From: Luteibacter sp. UNCMF331Sha3.1
GTDB taxonomy: Bacteria; Pseudomonadota; Gammaproteobacteria; Xanthomonadales; Rhodanobacteraceae
DNA length: 64,000 bases
NCBI RefSeq assembly: GCF_900109915.1
Contig: NZ_FOBU01000003.1
Location: forward strand, 124,001 to 188,000
Direction: 5' to 3'
Numbering within the stretch: position 1 is the stretch's first letter; every line of letters starts with the position of its first letter. Below, piece after piece: positions 43,667 to 52,919 of this stretch. The position numbers and the translations under genes are program-made. A model generated the notes under the pieces. The model ran no database searches. It saw nothing but the letters and a program-made list of their open reading frames with translations, and was not told where the DNA came from.

Positions 43667-44051
43667 GTACCGGGCCTCGCCCGGGCTGATACGTGTCGGC
43701 GCCGGGGTCGCGGCGCTGGCCGCCATGGCGCCCTGGTTCACAGGTCTGCCCCTCGTTCTCCGGTTTTTCTTGGCTGTCGCCATCGCGATGGTCGGCTACG
43801 CGCGCCTGCGCGCGTTCGGGCGACCGGCGCTTTCGGCGTTGTGCTGGGCATCCGACGACGTGTGGACCGTCACGCTGGCGGGCGGCGACGAGCGGGCGGC
43901 GGAGCCGCGCCACGCACGTATTTTCGGCAGGGCGGTGTTCCTCGACCTGCGCTGGGACGGCGGAGCGGAGCAGGTGGCGCTGTTGCCGGACAACTTGGCG
44001 GCGGACGAGCTTCGGCTGCTGCGCGGGAGGCTGATGTCCGGGAAGCGCTGA
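43638..44051 (+). CDS. YgfX/CptA-like membrane protein
   Basis: This 137-residue protein has two closely spaced membrane helices (about residues 16-37 and 38-55) followed by a small beta-rich domain, the plan of YgfX (CptA), which is linked to sdhE in many gammaproteobacteria. E. coli YgfX has been described as a membrane toxin acting on FtsZ and MreB with YgfY/SdhE as antitoxin, but that view is disputed. The ATG at 43638 lies inside sdhE and is preferred because the membrane region follows; a start 13 codons upstream is also open. Role here: unknown. Confidence 0.75.
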   Translation: MTFARGIAFEYRASPGLIRVGAGVAALAAMAPWFTGLPLVLRFFLAVAIAMVGYARLRAFGRPALSALCWASDDVWTVTLAGGDERAAEPRHARIFGRAVFLDLRWDGGAEQVALLPDNLAADELRLLRGRLMSGKR

Positions 44052-44053
44052 GG

Positions 44054-44220
44054 CGAGCACCCTTCGCGAGCGAGCTCGCTCCCACAGAATGGCCGGCTTT
44101 GCGGTGCCTTTGTGGGGAGCTGGCTTGCCGGCGAGCCCGCGGCAGCGGGCATGCTTGCTTCGGGCCGGGCCGACACGAGCACCCTTCGCACGTGAACGCG
44201 CTTCCCACGGGGCCAACCTG
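44054..44220. repeat. Cluster of REP-like elements after the YgfX-like gene
   Basis: The 327 bases from 44052 to 44378 hold no gene. The 14-mer CGAGCACCCTTCGC occurs at 44054-44067 and again at 44176-44189. GAGCGAGCTCGCTC at 44068-44081 is a perfect palindrome followed by CCCACAG, and a second imperfect one with GGGGAGCTGGCTTGCCGGCGAGC lies near 44115-44140. The right-hand copy is followed by TTCCCACGG. This is at least two degenerate units of the GTGGGAGC-type REP family known from pseudomonads and xanthomonads. The remainder up to 44378 must contain the lolC promoter. Confidence 0.65.
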
Positions 44221-44378
44221 CAGGAGTGCTTCGGTCGGGCTGGAACCTGATCGCGGCGTCGCTGTCAGATCCGGGCAGGACATCCGGTCGGCTTGCCCGG
44301 AAGGGCCGCATCGGGCACTCTGCCGCGCGGTGCCGCCTTTCGTGGCGACTCCCTCATCAAAGGCTGTTCCTACAGATC

Positions 44379-45612
44379 ATGTTCAGACCCCTGGAACTCT
44401 TCATCGGCTTGCGCTACACCCGCGCGAAGCGCCGCAACCAGTTCATTTCGTTCATCTCGACGGTGTCGATCATCTGCATCGCGATCAGCGTGACAGCGCT
44501 GATCACCGTGATGTCGGTGATGAACGGCTTCGACAGCGAGCTGCGCAATCGCATCCTCGGTGCGGTGTCGCACGTGACGGTGTCGGGTATCGACGAGACG
44601 GTGCAGAACTGGCAGGGCGCCATCACCACGGCCGAAGCGACGCCCCATGTGCGGGGTGCCGCGCCTTACGTGGAGATCCAGGCGTTCCTGCAGGCGCAGC
44701 GTCCGAGCGGCGCGCTCATCCGCGGCGTGCTGCCGTCGATGGAGCCGAAGGTGTCGGACATCGACCAGCACATGGTCGAGGGCAAGATGACCGACCTCAC
44801 GGATCGCAGCTGGAAGATCGTGCTCGGTCGCGAGCTCGCCCTGCAGCTCGGCGTGTCGGTCGGCGACAAGGTCACGGTCGTCGTGCCGCAGTTCACGGCC
44901 ACGCCGATGGGCGCCGTGCCCAAGCTGCGGAGCTTCACCGTCAGCGGCATCTTCGAGCTGGGCATGCAGGAATACGACGCCAACCTGGCACTCGTGTCGA
45001 TGCAGGACGCCGCGCGCCTGAATGGCACCGACGGTCCGACCGGCATCCGGCTGAAACTCGACGACATGAACGAGGCGTACCCGGTCGCGGGCGTGCTGGC
45101 GAACGAACTGGGCCAGACCTACCGCGTGGCCACGTGGATGGACACGCACGCCAACTTCTTCCGCGCGATCGAGATGGAGAAGAAGGTGATGTTCATCATC
45201 CTCTCGCTCATCATCCTGGTCGCGGTGATCAACCTCATCTCGATGCTGATGATGCTGGTGACCGACAAACAGGCCGACATCGCCATCCTGCGCACGCTGG
45301 GTTCCACGCCGCGCAGCATCATGGGCATGTTCATGGTGCAGGGCGTGCTGGTGGGCATCGTGGGCATCGGCTTCGGCGTGTTGCTGGGTGCGGTGCTGTC
45401 GCTCAACCTTCCGGTCATCGTGAAGTGGATCGAACACGTGACGGGCCAGACGTTCCTCTCGCCCGACGTCTACTACATCAGCGAACTTCCGAGTCAGCTG
45501 CTCTGGTCCGACGTGGGCTGGGTGGTCCTGGTGACGTTCGCTTTCTCGCTGCTTGCGACGCTCTACCCGGCGTGGCGCGCTTCGCGCACGCAGCCCGCCC
45601 AGGCGCTCCGTT

Positions 45613-45620
<8 letters not shown>
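44379..45620 (+). CDS. lolC: LolC/LolE-family lipoprotein-releasing permease
   Basis: This 413-residue inner-membrane protein has the FtsX-like plan: one N-terminal helix (about residues 22-45), a large periplasmic domain (about 48-265) and three C-terminal helices. The N-terminal [20 protein letters not shown] is the conserved LolC/E coupling region, and [17 protein letters not shown] is the usual C-terminus. It extracts lipoproteins from the inner membrane for LolA. No second lolC/E homologue follows lolD, so one protein may serve both roles, as in LolF-type systems. Confidence 0.93.
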
Positions 45621-46302
<682 letters not shown>

Positions 46303-46332
46303 CGCACGCGCCTTATCCCGCGGCGGGTGCGC

Positions 46333-47082
46333 TCAGATCGAGCGCGCCACCACGCGTTCCGCGGCGCCGCGTCCCGCTTCCGTCGACGTCGAGACCACGG
46401 CGTAGTTGTGCCCTCCGTCCGACCAGTAGCTGGCCAGCAGGCCGCCTTCCTCGCGCGCGCCGCGCGGCAGCAGGTGCCGCGCGGGTCCTGGCGGACGGAC
46501 GTAGAAACTGACCGTGTGACCGTTGCCGTCGTCGTAAAGCACCATGCCCGCGGGGCCCTGTTCGGTGGCGAAAAGGCGTCCGCCGATGGGACGGAACCCG
46601 GCGTCGGCGAGGTCGGGCAGGCGGATGTCCGAGCCGATTCGTCCGGCCAGCCAGGCGCGCAGGTCGGTTTCGTTGCCCGTCGTGATATCCATGCCCACGC
46701 CGTGGTCCATCGCCAGAAGCCGGTACGCCTGCATGGCATCCGCCATCGGAGCGTCGCCGGTGCCGACACCCCGGGCCGTCCAGCCGGCGATGCTGCCCAC
46801 CGCGAGGCAGACGAACAACGCCGCGGCGACGGCGAGCCGCTGGGCGCGGCGGCGCCGCGACGTCTCGCGCACGAGGATCGGGTCGAGGCCCGGTGCCGGT
46901 GCGAGATCGCCGGCGAGCAGCGTACGGAGCTGCTGGGCATCCTGACGCCAGCCGTGGACTTCTTCCGCCTGTTCCGCGTGCCGGGCGAGGTAACGCTCCA
47001 CCTCGCTGCGGTGCGCGCTGTCCAGGTGACCGTCCACGTACGCGTGGATGTCGTGTTCGCTGGGGGGCGTGGTCGTCGTCAT
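46333..47082 (-). CDS. Membrane anti-sigma factor
   Basis: This 249-residue protein has an N-terminal zf-HC2-like anti-sigma domain (about residues 8-60, DIHAYVDGHLD... YLARH, with His residues but no zinc Cys pair), one membrane helix near residues 83-105 and a periplasmic domain of about 140 residues. Its start overlaps the sigma factor stop as ATGA. Such proteins hold their partner sigma at the membrane and release it on a signal. The sensing domain is not a known motif. Confidence 0.85.
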   Translation of the reverse strand: MTTTTPPSEHDIHAYVDGHLDSAHRSEVERYLARHAEQAEEVHGWRQDAQQLRTLLAGDLAPAPGLDPILVRETSRRRRAQRLAVAAALFVCLAVGSIAGWTARGVGTGDAPMADAMQAYRLLAMDHGVGMDITTGNETDLRAWLAGRIGSDIRLPDLADAGFRPIGGRLFATEQGPAGMVLYDDGNGHTVSFYVRPPGPARHLLPRGAREEGGLLASYWSDGGHNYAVVSTSTEAGRGAAERVVARSI

Positions 47083-47591
47083 TTCAGCAGTCGCAGTGAC
47101 GGGGATTCGGGGTCGCCCTCGCCCAGCTGGCGGAGCGCGCGGCGGGCGCGGGATAGGCGGGACATCACCGTGCCGATCGGCACCTTGAGGATGTCGGCCA
47201 CCTCGCGGTAGCTCATGCCCTCGACGGTGATCCACAGCAGCAGGCTGCGCTGCTCCACCGGCAGGGCAGCGAAGGCGGCGAGCGTGGAATGGGCGAGCGC
47301 CACGCGCTCGGCGGACGGCCACGTCGGTTCGTCGTTCGAGATCGAACCCAGCAGCAGGGCCTGCCGGGCGGCCCGGCGTTTGCCGTCGAGGAACAGCCTG
47401 TACAAGATCGCGAAGAGCCAACCGCGCAGGCTCTCTTCATCGCGACGCGTATGCCAGCGGGACAACGCGCGTTCGACGGCCGACTGCACGAGGTCGTCGG
47501 CGGCATGCGCGTCGCGGGTAAGCCAGAGCGCGAAGCGCCGCATGCGCGGCAGCATCGAGCGGAGGGCTTCATCGATTCGCGGGTCGGACAT
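47079..47591 (-). CDS. ECF-family RNA polymerase sigma factor
   Basis: This 170-residue sigma-70 protein has only regions 2 and 4. Region 2 includes DAHAADDLVQSAVERALSRW, the usual core-binding helix with DDLVQ, and region 4 has SYREVADILKVPIGTVMSRLSRARRAL, the -35-reading helix-turn-helix. The ATG ending at 47591 is the likely start. A candidate promoter for it lies at 47629-47654, and the divergent catalase operon has a matching one at 47660-47685. The encoded sigma therefore probably controls both operons, including its own. Confidence 0.92.
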   Translation of the reverse strand: MSDPRIDEALRSMLPRMRRFALWLTRDAHAADDLVQSAVERALSRWHTRRDEESLRGWLFAILYRLFLDGKRRAARQALLLGSISNDEPTWPSAERVALAHSTLAAFAALPVEQRSLLLWITVEGMSYREVADILKVPIGTVMSRLSRARRALRQLGEGDPESPSLRLLK

Positions 47592-47628
47592 GCCGGGGGG
47601 GCTCTCGCCGGATCTGATATGGACGTTG

Positions 47629-47654
47629 GACGTCCGATGGGCGAAATTATTCCC
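47629..47654 (-). promoter_or_regulatory. Predicted ECF promoter of the sigma/anti-sigma operon
   Basis: On the minus strand, GGGAAT at 47654-47649 and CGTC at 47632-47629 are separated by exactly 16 bases. This is an ECF-type -35/-10 pair (GGAA-like and CGTC). The -10 lies 37 bases ahead of the sigma factor ATG. The same hexamer, tetramer and spacing occur in the opposite orientation only 5 bases away. Confidence 0.72.
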
Positions 47655-47659
47655 ACGCC

Positions 47660-47685
47660 GGGAATAAAAGTCCCTGACGTACGTC
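47660..47685 (+). promoter_or_regulatory. Predicted ECF promoter of the catalase/cytochrome b561 operon
   Basis: GGGAAT at 47660-47665 and CGTC at 47682-47685 are 16 bases apart. The -10 is 36 bases before the ATG of the catalase-family gene. Bases beyond the motif differ from those of the divergent promoter, so the shared boxes and spacing are not simply a copied segment. Confidence 0.72.
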
Positions 47686-47721
47686 CCACCCTGGAATGCC
47701 AACGCCACCAGGAACGACACG

Positions 47722-48804
47722 ATGACAGACGAAAGGCAGGAATCACGCCCACCGGTCCGCACGACGGGACGATGGGTCGCGATAGGGGTGATCGTAGCGG
47801 CCGTCGCTGCCGTTTTCGGGTATGTCGGGGGGTGGCTCGCGCCGGAACGCCTCACGCCGAAACGCATCGTCGACGAACTGCAATCGACGGGCGGAGAGCA
47901 TCCGGGCTTCCGCCGTAACCACGCCAAGGGCATCTGCGTGACCGGCCGCTTCGAGTCGAACGGCGCGCTGGCGGCGTTTTCGACCGCCCGCCTGTTCGCT
48001 CCTGGCAACACGCCCTTCGTGGGGCGCCTCGCCATTCCCGGCGGCAACCCGTACGCGCCGGACGGATCCATCCCGATCCGTAGCTTCGCCCTGCGCTTCG
48101 ACCTTGCCGACGGCGAGCAGTGGCGCACGGGCATGAACGCGATGCCCGTGTTTCCGGTGACCACGCCCAAGGCGTTCTACGACCTCACGGTCGCGACGCA
48201 TCCCGACCCCGCCACCGGAAAGCCGGACCCCGAAAAGGCGAAAGCCTTCTTCGGGGCGCACCCCGAGACGGGCCCGTTCCTCGCATGGATCAAGTCGGCC
48301 AAGCCGTCGGCGAGCTACGCCACGGAGACCTACCGCAGCATCAACGCGTTCTACCTGCGCGACGCGGGCGGGCAGCGCCGTGCCGTCCGCTGGCAGGTGG
48401 TGCCGGAGCAGGGGCCCGAGGGCGACGGCGGTGCCGCCGCCGGCGATGCCGACTTCCTCGCCGCCGACCTCATGAAGCGTCTGGGGCAGGGGCCGTTGCG
48501 CTGGCACCTGCAGATGATCTTCGCCGACCCCGGCGACCCGGTGGACGACGCGACGAAGGTCTGGCCCGACGGGCGCAAGCTCGTCGACGCGGGTACCGTC
48601 GTGGTCGACGCCGCCGAGGCGCAGGCCGCTGGCCCGTGTCGCGACGTCAACTACGATCCGATGATCCTCCCTCGCGGTATCGAGCCATCGGACGACCCGC
48701 TGCTCCCCGCGCGTTCGTCGACCTACGCCGATTCGTTCCTGCGCCGCACCAGCGAGGAAGCGCACGTCCCGGGCACCGCCCATCCGAAGGAGGCCCGCCC
48801 ATGA
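47722..48804 (+). CDS. Catalase-family peroxidase (SrpA-like), membrane-anchored
   Basis: This 360-residue protein has the small, catalase-fold core of SrpA/YodA-type catalase-related peroxidases. One N-terminal membrane helix is at about residues 17-38. The distal haem pocket has His67 in RRNHAKGICVTGRFE, and the proximal haem ligand Tyr335 lies in ARSSTYADSFLRR. It is periplasmic by topology. Its ATG at 47722 follows AGGAACGAC. It shares four bases with the cytochrome b561 gene that follows. Peroxide reduction with electrons from that cytochrome is a plausible role. Confidence 0.88.
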   Translation: MTDERQESRPPVRTTGRWVAIGVIVAAVAAVFGYVGGWLAPERLTPKRIVDELQSTGGEHPGFRRNHAKGICVTGRFESNGALAAFSTARLFAPGNTPFVGRLAIPGGNPYAPDGSIPIRSFALRFDLADGEQWRTGMNAMPVFPVTTPKAFYDLTVATHPDPATGKPDPEKAKAFFGAHPETGPFLAWIKSAKPSASYATETYRSINAFYLRDAGGQRRAVRWQVVPEQGPEGDGGAAAGDADFLAADLMKRLGQGPLRWHLQMIFADPGDPVDDATKVWPDGRKLVDAGTVVVDAAEAQAAGPCRDVNYDPMILPRGIEPSDDPLLPARSSTYADSFLRRTSEEAHVPGTAHPKEARP

Positions 48805-49340
48805 GCCGTCCCGAAACCTTCCACTGGTTCGCGCGCCTGCTGCACTGGCTGATGGCGGCGATGATCGTGTCGATGCTCTTCATCGGCGCCGGCATGGTCA
48901 CCAGCGTCGAATCGAAGCACACGTGGCTGCTCGCCATCCACAAACCGCTCGGGATCAGCATCTTCGTGCTGGCGTTGATCCGCCTGGGTTTCCGCCTCAC
49001 GCACCCGGCGCCCCCGCTGCCCGACGACATGCCGCTCTGGCAGAAGCTCGCCGCGCACGCCTCGCACTGGCTGTTCTACGTGCTGATGATCGGTCTTCCG
49101 CTCGTCGGCTGGGGCATGCTGTCGGCCGGCAATTTCCCGGTGACGCTCGGAGGCGGCCTTCGCCTGCCACCGATCCTGCCCTTCGATCCGCTCCTGTACG
49201 CATGGCTGCGGGAAGCCCATCGCTACCTCGCGTGGCTGTTCTTCCTCACCTATCTCGCGCACATGGGGGCGGCCTTGATGCACGGCCTGATCCGCCGCGA
49301 TGGCGTGCTTCAGGCGATGACGGGGAGGCGTGCACAATAG
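48801..49340 (+). CDS. Cytochrome b561-type haem membrane protein
   Basis: This 179-residue protein has four membrane helices with paired haem-ligand His residues: HWFARLLHW in helix 1, LLAIHKPLG, SHWLFYVLM and EAHRYLAW further on. It is of the prokaryotic cytochrome b561 (YodB/CybB) type that oxidises quinol. ATG 48801 overlaps the catalase-family stop as ATGA, so the two are translated together. It would pass electrons from the quinone pool to the periplasmic peroxidase; that pairing is inferred. Confidence 0.88.
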   Translation: MSRPETFHWFARLLHWLMAAMIVSMLFIGAGMVTSVESKHTWLLAIHKPLGISIFVLALIRLGFRLTHPAPPLPDDMPLWQKLAAHASHWLFYVLMIGLPLVGWGMLSAGNFPVTLGGGLRLPPILPFDPLLYAWLREAHRYLAWLFFLTYLAHMGAALMHGLIRRDGVLQAMTGRRAQ

Positions 49341-49345
49341 GGCGC

Positions 49346-50419
49346 ATGCGCCCAGTGTCCCTAGCCTTCGTCGCCACCCTGCTGTTGCTCGCCGGATGCC
49401 GTTCGCTCGGCTATTACGCCCATGTCGCCCACGGACAGGCGGCACTGCTGGGGGATCGGCGACCGATCGCGAAGGTGATCGCCGATCCGAAGACGCCCGT
49501 GTCGACCCGCGACCGCCTCGTCCTGGCCGGCGAGGCGCGTCGCTTTGCTTCGACGAACCTCGGCTTGCCGGAGAACCGCAGCTACACGTACTACGTCGCG
49601 CTCGACCGGCCCTGGGTGGCGTGGAACGTCTTCGCCACGCCCGAGCTTTCGACCGCGCCCGTGACGCATTGCTTTCCGGTCGCGGGATGCGTCGCGTATC
49701 GCGGCTACTTCCGTCGCGACCTCGCCGATCGCGAGGCCGCACGGCAGGCCGCGCTAGGCCACGACGTCGCGATCGGCGAGGTGCCTGCGTACTCCACGCT
49801 CGGCTGGTTCGCCGACCCCATCCTCAGTAGCATGATGCGCTGGGACGACGACGATCTGGCCGGCACGATCTTTCACGAACTCGCGCACCAGAAGCTCTAC
49901 GTGAAGGACGACTCGTCGTTCAACGAATCGTTCGCCACCTTCGTCGAGCGCGAAGGCCTGCGCGAGTGGCGGCGCTCGCGTCGTCTGTCGCCGCCCGACG
50001 AGCGCGGCGACCGGCTGGAACGTTCGTTCACCACGCAGGTGCTCGCCCTGCGCGACCGCCTGCAGGCGATCTATGCGGAGGATCGCACCGACGAGGCGAA
50101 GCGCGTGGCCAAGGCGGAGGCGTTCGAGGACTTTCGCGGCCGCTACCTCGACTGGCGCGCCGCGGAAGCGGGCGGCGACCATCGCTACGATCGCTGGATG
50201 TCACGCCCCCTGAATAACGCGCGCCTGCTGCCGTTCGGGCTGTACGACACGTGGGTCGACGCGTTCGGCGCGGTGTTCGCCCAGTCGGACCGGCGCTGGG
50301 ACGTGTTCTACGAGCGTGTGCGTCAGCTGTCGAAGTTGCCGCCCGCCAGACGCGAGCGTGAACTGGCGCGCCTGGGTGCGAGCCAGCCTGCTGGCGATGA
50401 GAGCTCGCGGCGAGACTGA
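49346..50419 (+). CDS. Aminopeptidase/metalloprotease-like lipoprotein (Aminopep family)
   Basis: This 357-residue lipoprotein has a lipobox LLAGC (Cys18) and the zinc motif HELAHQ at about residue 178, followed by [10 protein letters not shown], which provides the third ligand. The pattern matches the putative Zn-aminopeptidase family COG4324 (PF10023). It starts 6 bases after cytochrome b561, so it may belong to the same transcript. The last 14 codons lie inside a REP-like palindrome at 50380-50438, which therefore supplies the C-terminal residues and the stop codon. Substrate unknown. Confidence 0.82.
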   Translation: MRPVSLAFVATLLLLAGCRSLGYYAHVAHGQAALLGDRRPIAKVIADPKTPVSTRDRLVLAGEARRFASTNLGLPENRSYTYYVALDRPWVAWNVFATPELSTAPVTHCFPVAGCVAYRGYFRRDLADREAARQAALGHDVAIGEVPAYSTLGWFADPILSSMMRWDDDDLAGTIFHELAHQKLYVKDDSSFNESFATFVEREGLREWRRSRRLSPPDERGDRLERSFTTQVLALRDRLQAIYAEDRTDEAKRVAKAEAFEDFRGRYLDWRAAEAGGDHRYDRWMSRPLNNARLLPFGLYDTWVDAFGAVFAQSDRRWDVFYERVRQLSKLPPARRERELARLGASQPAGDESSRRD

Positions 50420-50438
50420 TTCGCCAGCAGGCTGGCTC
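50380..50438. repeat. REP-like inverted repeat across the aminopeptidase stop
   Basis: GAGCCAGCCTGCTGGCGA at 50380-50397 is exactly repeated in reverse complement at 50421-50438, with a 23-base loop. CTCCCACGGGG follows the right arm, the flank typical of GTGGGAGC-type REP sequences. The stop codon of the upstream gene (50417-50419) lies in the loop, and the convergent cytochrome c gene ends only 10 bases further on. Confidence 0.8.
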
Positions 50439-50447
50439 CCACGGGGA

Positions 50448-51251
50448 TCATTGCGCCTTCCGCCCCGACATGTGCTTCAGATACGCCAGCAGATCGTCGA
50501 GATCGGCATCCGTGAGCACCTTGCGATCGAACCCGGGCATCTTCGCCTGCGGCCAGTGGCGGAGATCCTGTGGGTTGCGGACGAGCGTGCGGAACAGGTC
50601 GTCGCGCAGGTACTCGGTGGGGCTGTGCGGGATGTTGAGGTCCGGACCGAGTTTCGCGTCGCCCTGGCCGTTGAGCGTGTGACACGTGATGCAGTTGCGC
50701 TGGAATACCGCGAAACCGCGGCGGGCCGGTGCATCCTTCGGCAGGCTGGCCGCGGGTTGCATGGCGGGGAAGCGGGATGCGGGGTCGGCGAGGACACGGA
50801 TGGCCGTCACCTGGTACGGCCATTGCTCGGGACCCACCTGGCCCGCGGCAGGGTTCGTCCACACGAGATAGAAGGGCCCCGCGCTGGGCTTGCCCTCCGC
50901 GAGGGCGGGCCACGGCTTGCCCGGGGGCTCGACGGCGAGCCACGCCTCGGCGCCGTGCCCGTCGACGATCAGCGACGCCGGCATTTCCGCGGCGAAGCCG
51001 TCGAGGGCAACGAACTGCAGATGGGCATCGGCGGGCACGCCCGACAGCAGGGCCTTCAGCGGAACGGCGACATAGCGGGTCTCGCGATGGTAGGAGACAT
51101 CGCCCGGCACGCGGATCTCGCGCGCGTCGGGCCGGGCGAGCAGCTGCTCGACGGTGAACGCCCGGGCGGTGGCGCCTGTCTGCAGGGTAAGGGTCGCGGC
51201 CGGCGCGATGCCGGCGCAGGTCAGCAGGAGGATGGCGATGAGTGCGCGCAC
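50448..51251 (-). CDS. Molybdopterin-fold/cytochrome c fusion protein
   Basis: This 267-residue exported protein has a signal peptide at residues 1-19. The N-terminal domain resembles the sulfite-oxidase/molybdopterin-binding (Oxidored_molyb-like) fold (about 25-150). The C-terminal domain is a class I cytochrome c domain with CXXCH in [10 protein letters not shown] (about residues 180-260) and an axial Met, probably in AKMPGFD. A GTG start at 51251 is used because it begins the signal peptide, though its ribosome site is weak. The usual Moco-binding Cys is not seen, so the first domain may only be structural. It would need the ccm system encoded earlier in the window. Confidence 0.75.
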   Translation of the reverse strand: MRALIAILLLTCAGIAPAATLTLQTGATARAFTVEQLLARPDAREIRVPGDVSYHRETRYVAVPLKALLSGVPADAHLQFVALDGFAAEMPASLIVDGHGAEAWLAVEPPGKPWPALAEGKPSAGPFYLVWTNPAAGQVGPEQWPYQVTAIRVLADPASRFPAMQPAASLPKDAPARRGFAVFQRNCITCHTLNGQGDAKLGPDLNIPHSPTEYLRDDLFRTLVRNPQDLRHWPQAKMPGFDRKVLTDADLDDLLAYLKHMSGRKAQ

Positions 51252-51336
51252 GTGAGGCCTTGCGAATCGGACGGGGACCCTCGGATTATGGCCGCAACGC
51301 CCCCATGTGGACCGGACACGATCCACGGAATTCCCC

Positions 51337-51720
51337 ATGGCCGACACCACCGTCCCCGATTTCTTCGAGCGTTTTCCGATGCAGCGCGTGACGACCGGCG
51401 AACTCGACGCCGAGCTCGCCGCCGACGACGACCGCATCGTCATCCTCTTCCTCTGGGGGCGCGACTGTCCGAACTGCGATATCGCCAAGCGGCAGATCCT
51501 GCTGACGGCGGAGCGGTTCGGCTGGCCCGAAGTCCGCTGGCTGCACGACAACGTCTACGACGATCCGAAGATGGCGACGCGTTTCGGCCTGCACGGCATC
51601 CCGGCATGGTTCCTGTTCCATCGCGGAAAGAAACTGGGCCGGATCACGTCGTGGCCCGGCACGGACGCCTTCGTCGACGCGGTGAACAGGCAGATCGTCT
51701 CGACGGGCGCCACGGCATGA
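51337..51720 (+). CDS. Thioredoxin-fold protein with CPNC active site
   Basis: This 127-residue protein resembles thioredoxin, with [12 protein letters not shown] (Cys44 and Cys47) in place of WCGPC and a cis-Pro in HGIPAWFLF. No signal peptide is present, so it is cytoplasmic. The ATG at 51337 gives the usual start. It overlaps pncB by four bases. The non-standard CPNC pair suggests a specialised redox role. Confidence 0.85.
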   Translation: MADTTVPDFFERFPMQRVTTGELDAELAADDDRIVILFLWGRDCPNCDIAKRQILLTAERFGWPEVRWLHDNVYDDPKMATRFGLHGIPAWFLFHRGKKLGRITSWPGTDAFVDAVNRQIVSTGATA

Positions 51721-52919
51721 TCGTCGGCTCGCTGCTCGATACCGATCTGTACAAGTTCACGATGATGCAGGTCGTGCTGCATCAGTATCCGGCCGCCGAG
51801 GTCGAATACCGCTTCCGCTGCCGCACGCCCGGCATCGATCTGGTGCCGCTGATCGGCCGCATCCGCGAGGAGCTCGACGCGCTCTGCGCGCTGCGTTTCA
51901 CGGACGACGAGCTCGATTACCTGCGCGGCCTGCGCTTCATCGACAGCGACTTCGTCGATTTCCTCGGCCTTTTCCAGCTCAACGCGAAGTACGTGCACAT
52001 CGCGCCCGCGGCGCATGGCGGCGGCGAGATCGACATCGTGATCTCCGGCCCGTGGCTGCACACGATCATGTTCGAAGTGCCGCTGCTCGCCATCGTCAAC
52101 GAGCTGTATTTCCGCAGCGCGTATCCGGACATCGGGCTCGACGAGGGCAGGGCGCGACTGAAGGCGAAGATCGAACGGCTGCGCGATACGCCGGGATACG
52201 ACAAGGTGCGCATCGCCGATTACGGCACGCGCCGTCGTTTCTCCCGGGACTGGCACGAGGAAATGCTGGCGACGCTGAAGGCCGGGCTCGGTCCGCAGCT
52301 CGCGGGCACGAGCAACGTGTGGCTGGCGAAGCGGCTGGGTCTCGTACCCATCGGCAGCATGGCGCACGAATACCTGCAGGCATTCCAGTCGCTCGGGCCC
52401 CGGCTGCGCGATTCGCAGACGGCGGCGCTGGAGGCCTGGGCGCGCGAATACCGCGGCGACCTCGGCATCGCGCTCTCCGACGTCTACGGACTCGACGCGT
52501 TCCTGCGCGACTTCGACATGTACTTCTGCAAGCTCTTCGACGGGGCACGCCACGATTCGGGCGATCCGTTCAGCTGGGGCGACAGGGTGCTCGCGCACTA
52601 CGACAGGAATCGCGTGGATCCTCGCACGAAGACCCTGGTCTTCAGTGACAGTCTCGACATCCCGAGGGTGATGGAGCTCTACCGGCATTTCGCCGGCCGT
52701 TGCCTGCTGTCGTTCGGCGTCGGCACGAACCTGACCAACGACATGGGGCCGACGCCGCTCAACATCGTGATCAAGATGACCCGTTGCAACGGCCAGCCGG
52801 TGGCGAAGCTTTCCGACTCGCCGGGGAAGGCGATGGGTTTCGAGGACCCGGATTACGTCGCCTACCTGCGCAAGGTGTTCGACCTGCCTCAGAACGCGGG
52901 AAGCACCGCGCCGCCGTAG
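51717..52919 (+). CDS. pncB: Nicotinate phosphoribosyltransferase
   Basis: This 400-residue enzyme converts nicotinate and PRPP to nicotinate mononucleotide (NAD salvage). It begins [15 protein letters not shown], a PncB hallmark, has [15 protein letters not shown] in the first domain, and the phosphoribosyl-binding [13 protein letters not shown], and ends with LSDSPGKAM. The length is that of E. coli PncB (400). Start by 4-base overlap with the thioredoxin-like gene. Its 3' end overlaps the convergent metQ by 31 bases. Confidence 0.96.
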   Translation: MIVGSLLDTDLYKFTMMQVVLHQYPAAEVEYRFRCRTPGIDLVPLIGRIREELDALCALRFTDDELDYLRGLRFIDSDFVDFLGLFQLNAKYVHIAPAAHGGGEIDIVISGPWLHTIMFEVPLLAIVNELYFRSAYPDIGLDEGRARLKAKIERLRDTPGYDKVRIADYGTRRRFSRDWHEEMLATLKAGLGPQLAGTSNVWLAKRLGLVPIGSMAHEYLQAFQSLGPRLRDSQTAALEAWAREYRGDLGIALSDVYGLDAFLRDFDMYFCKLFDGARHDSGDPFSWGDRVLAHYDRNRVDPRTKTLVFSDSLDIPRVMELYRHFAGRCLLSFGVGTNLTNDMGPTPLNIVIKMTRCNGQPVAKLSDSPGKAMGFEDPDYVAYLRKVFDLPQNAGSTAPP

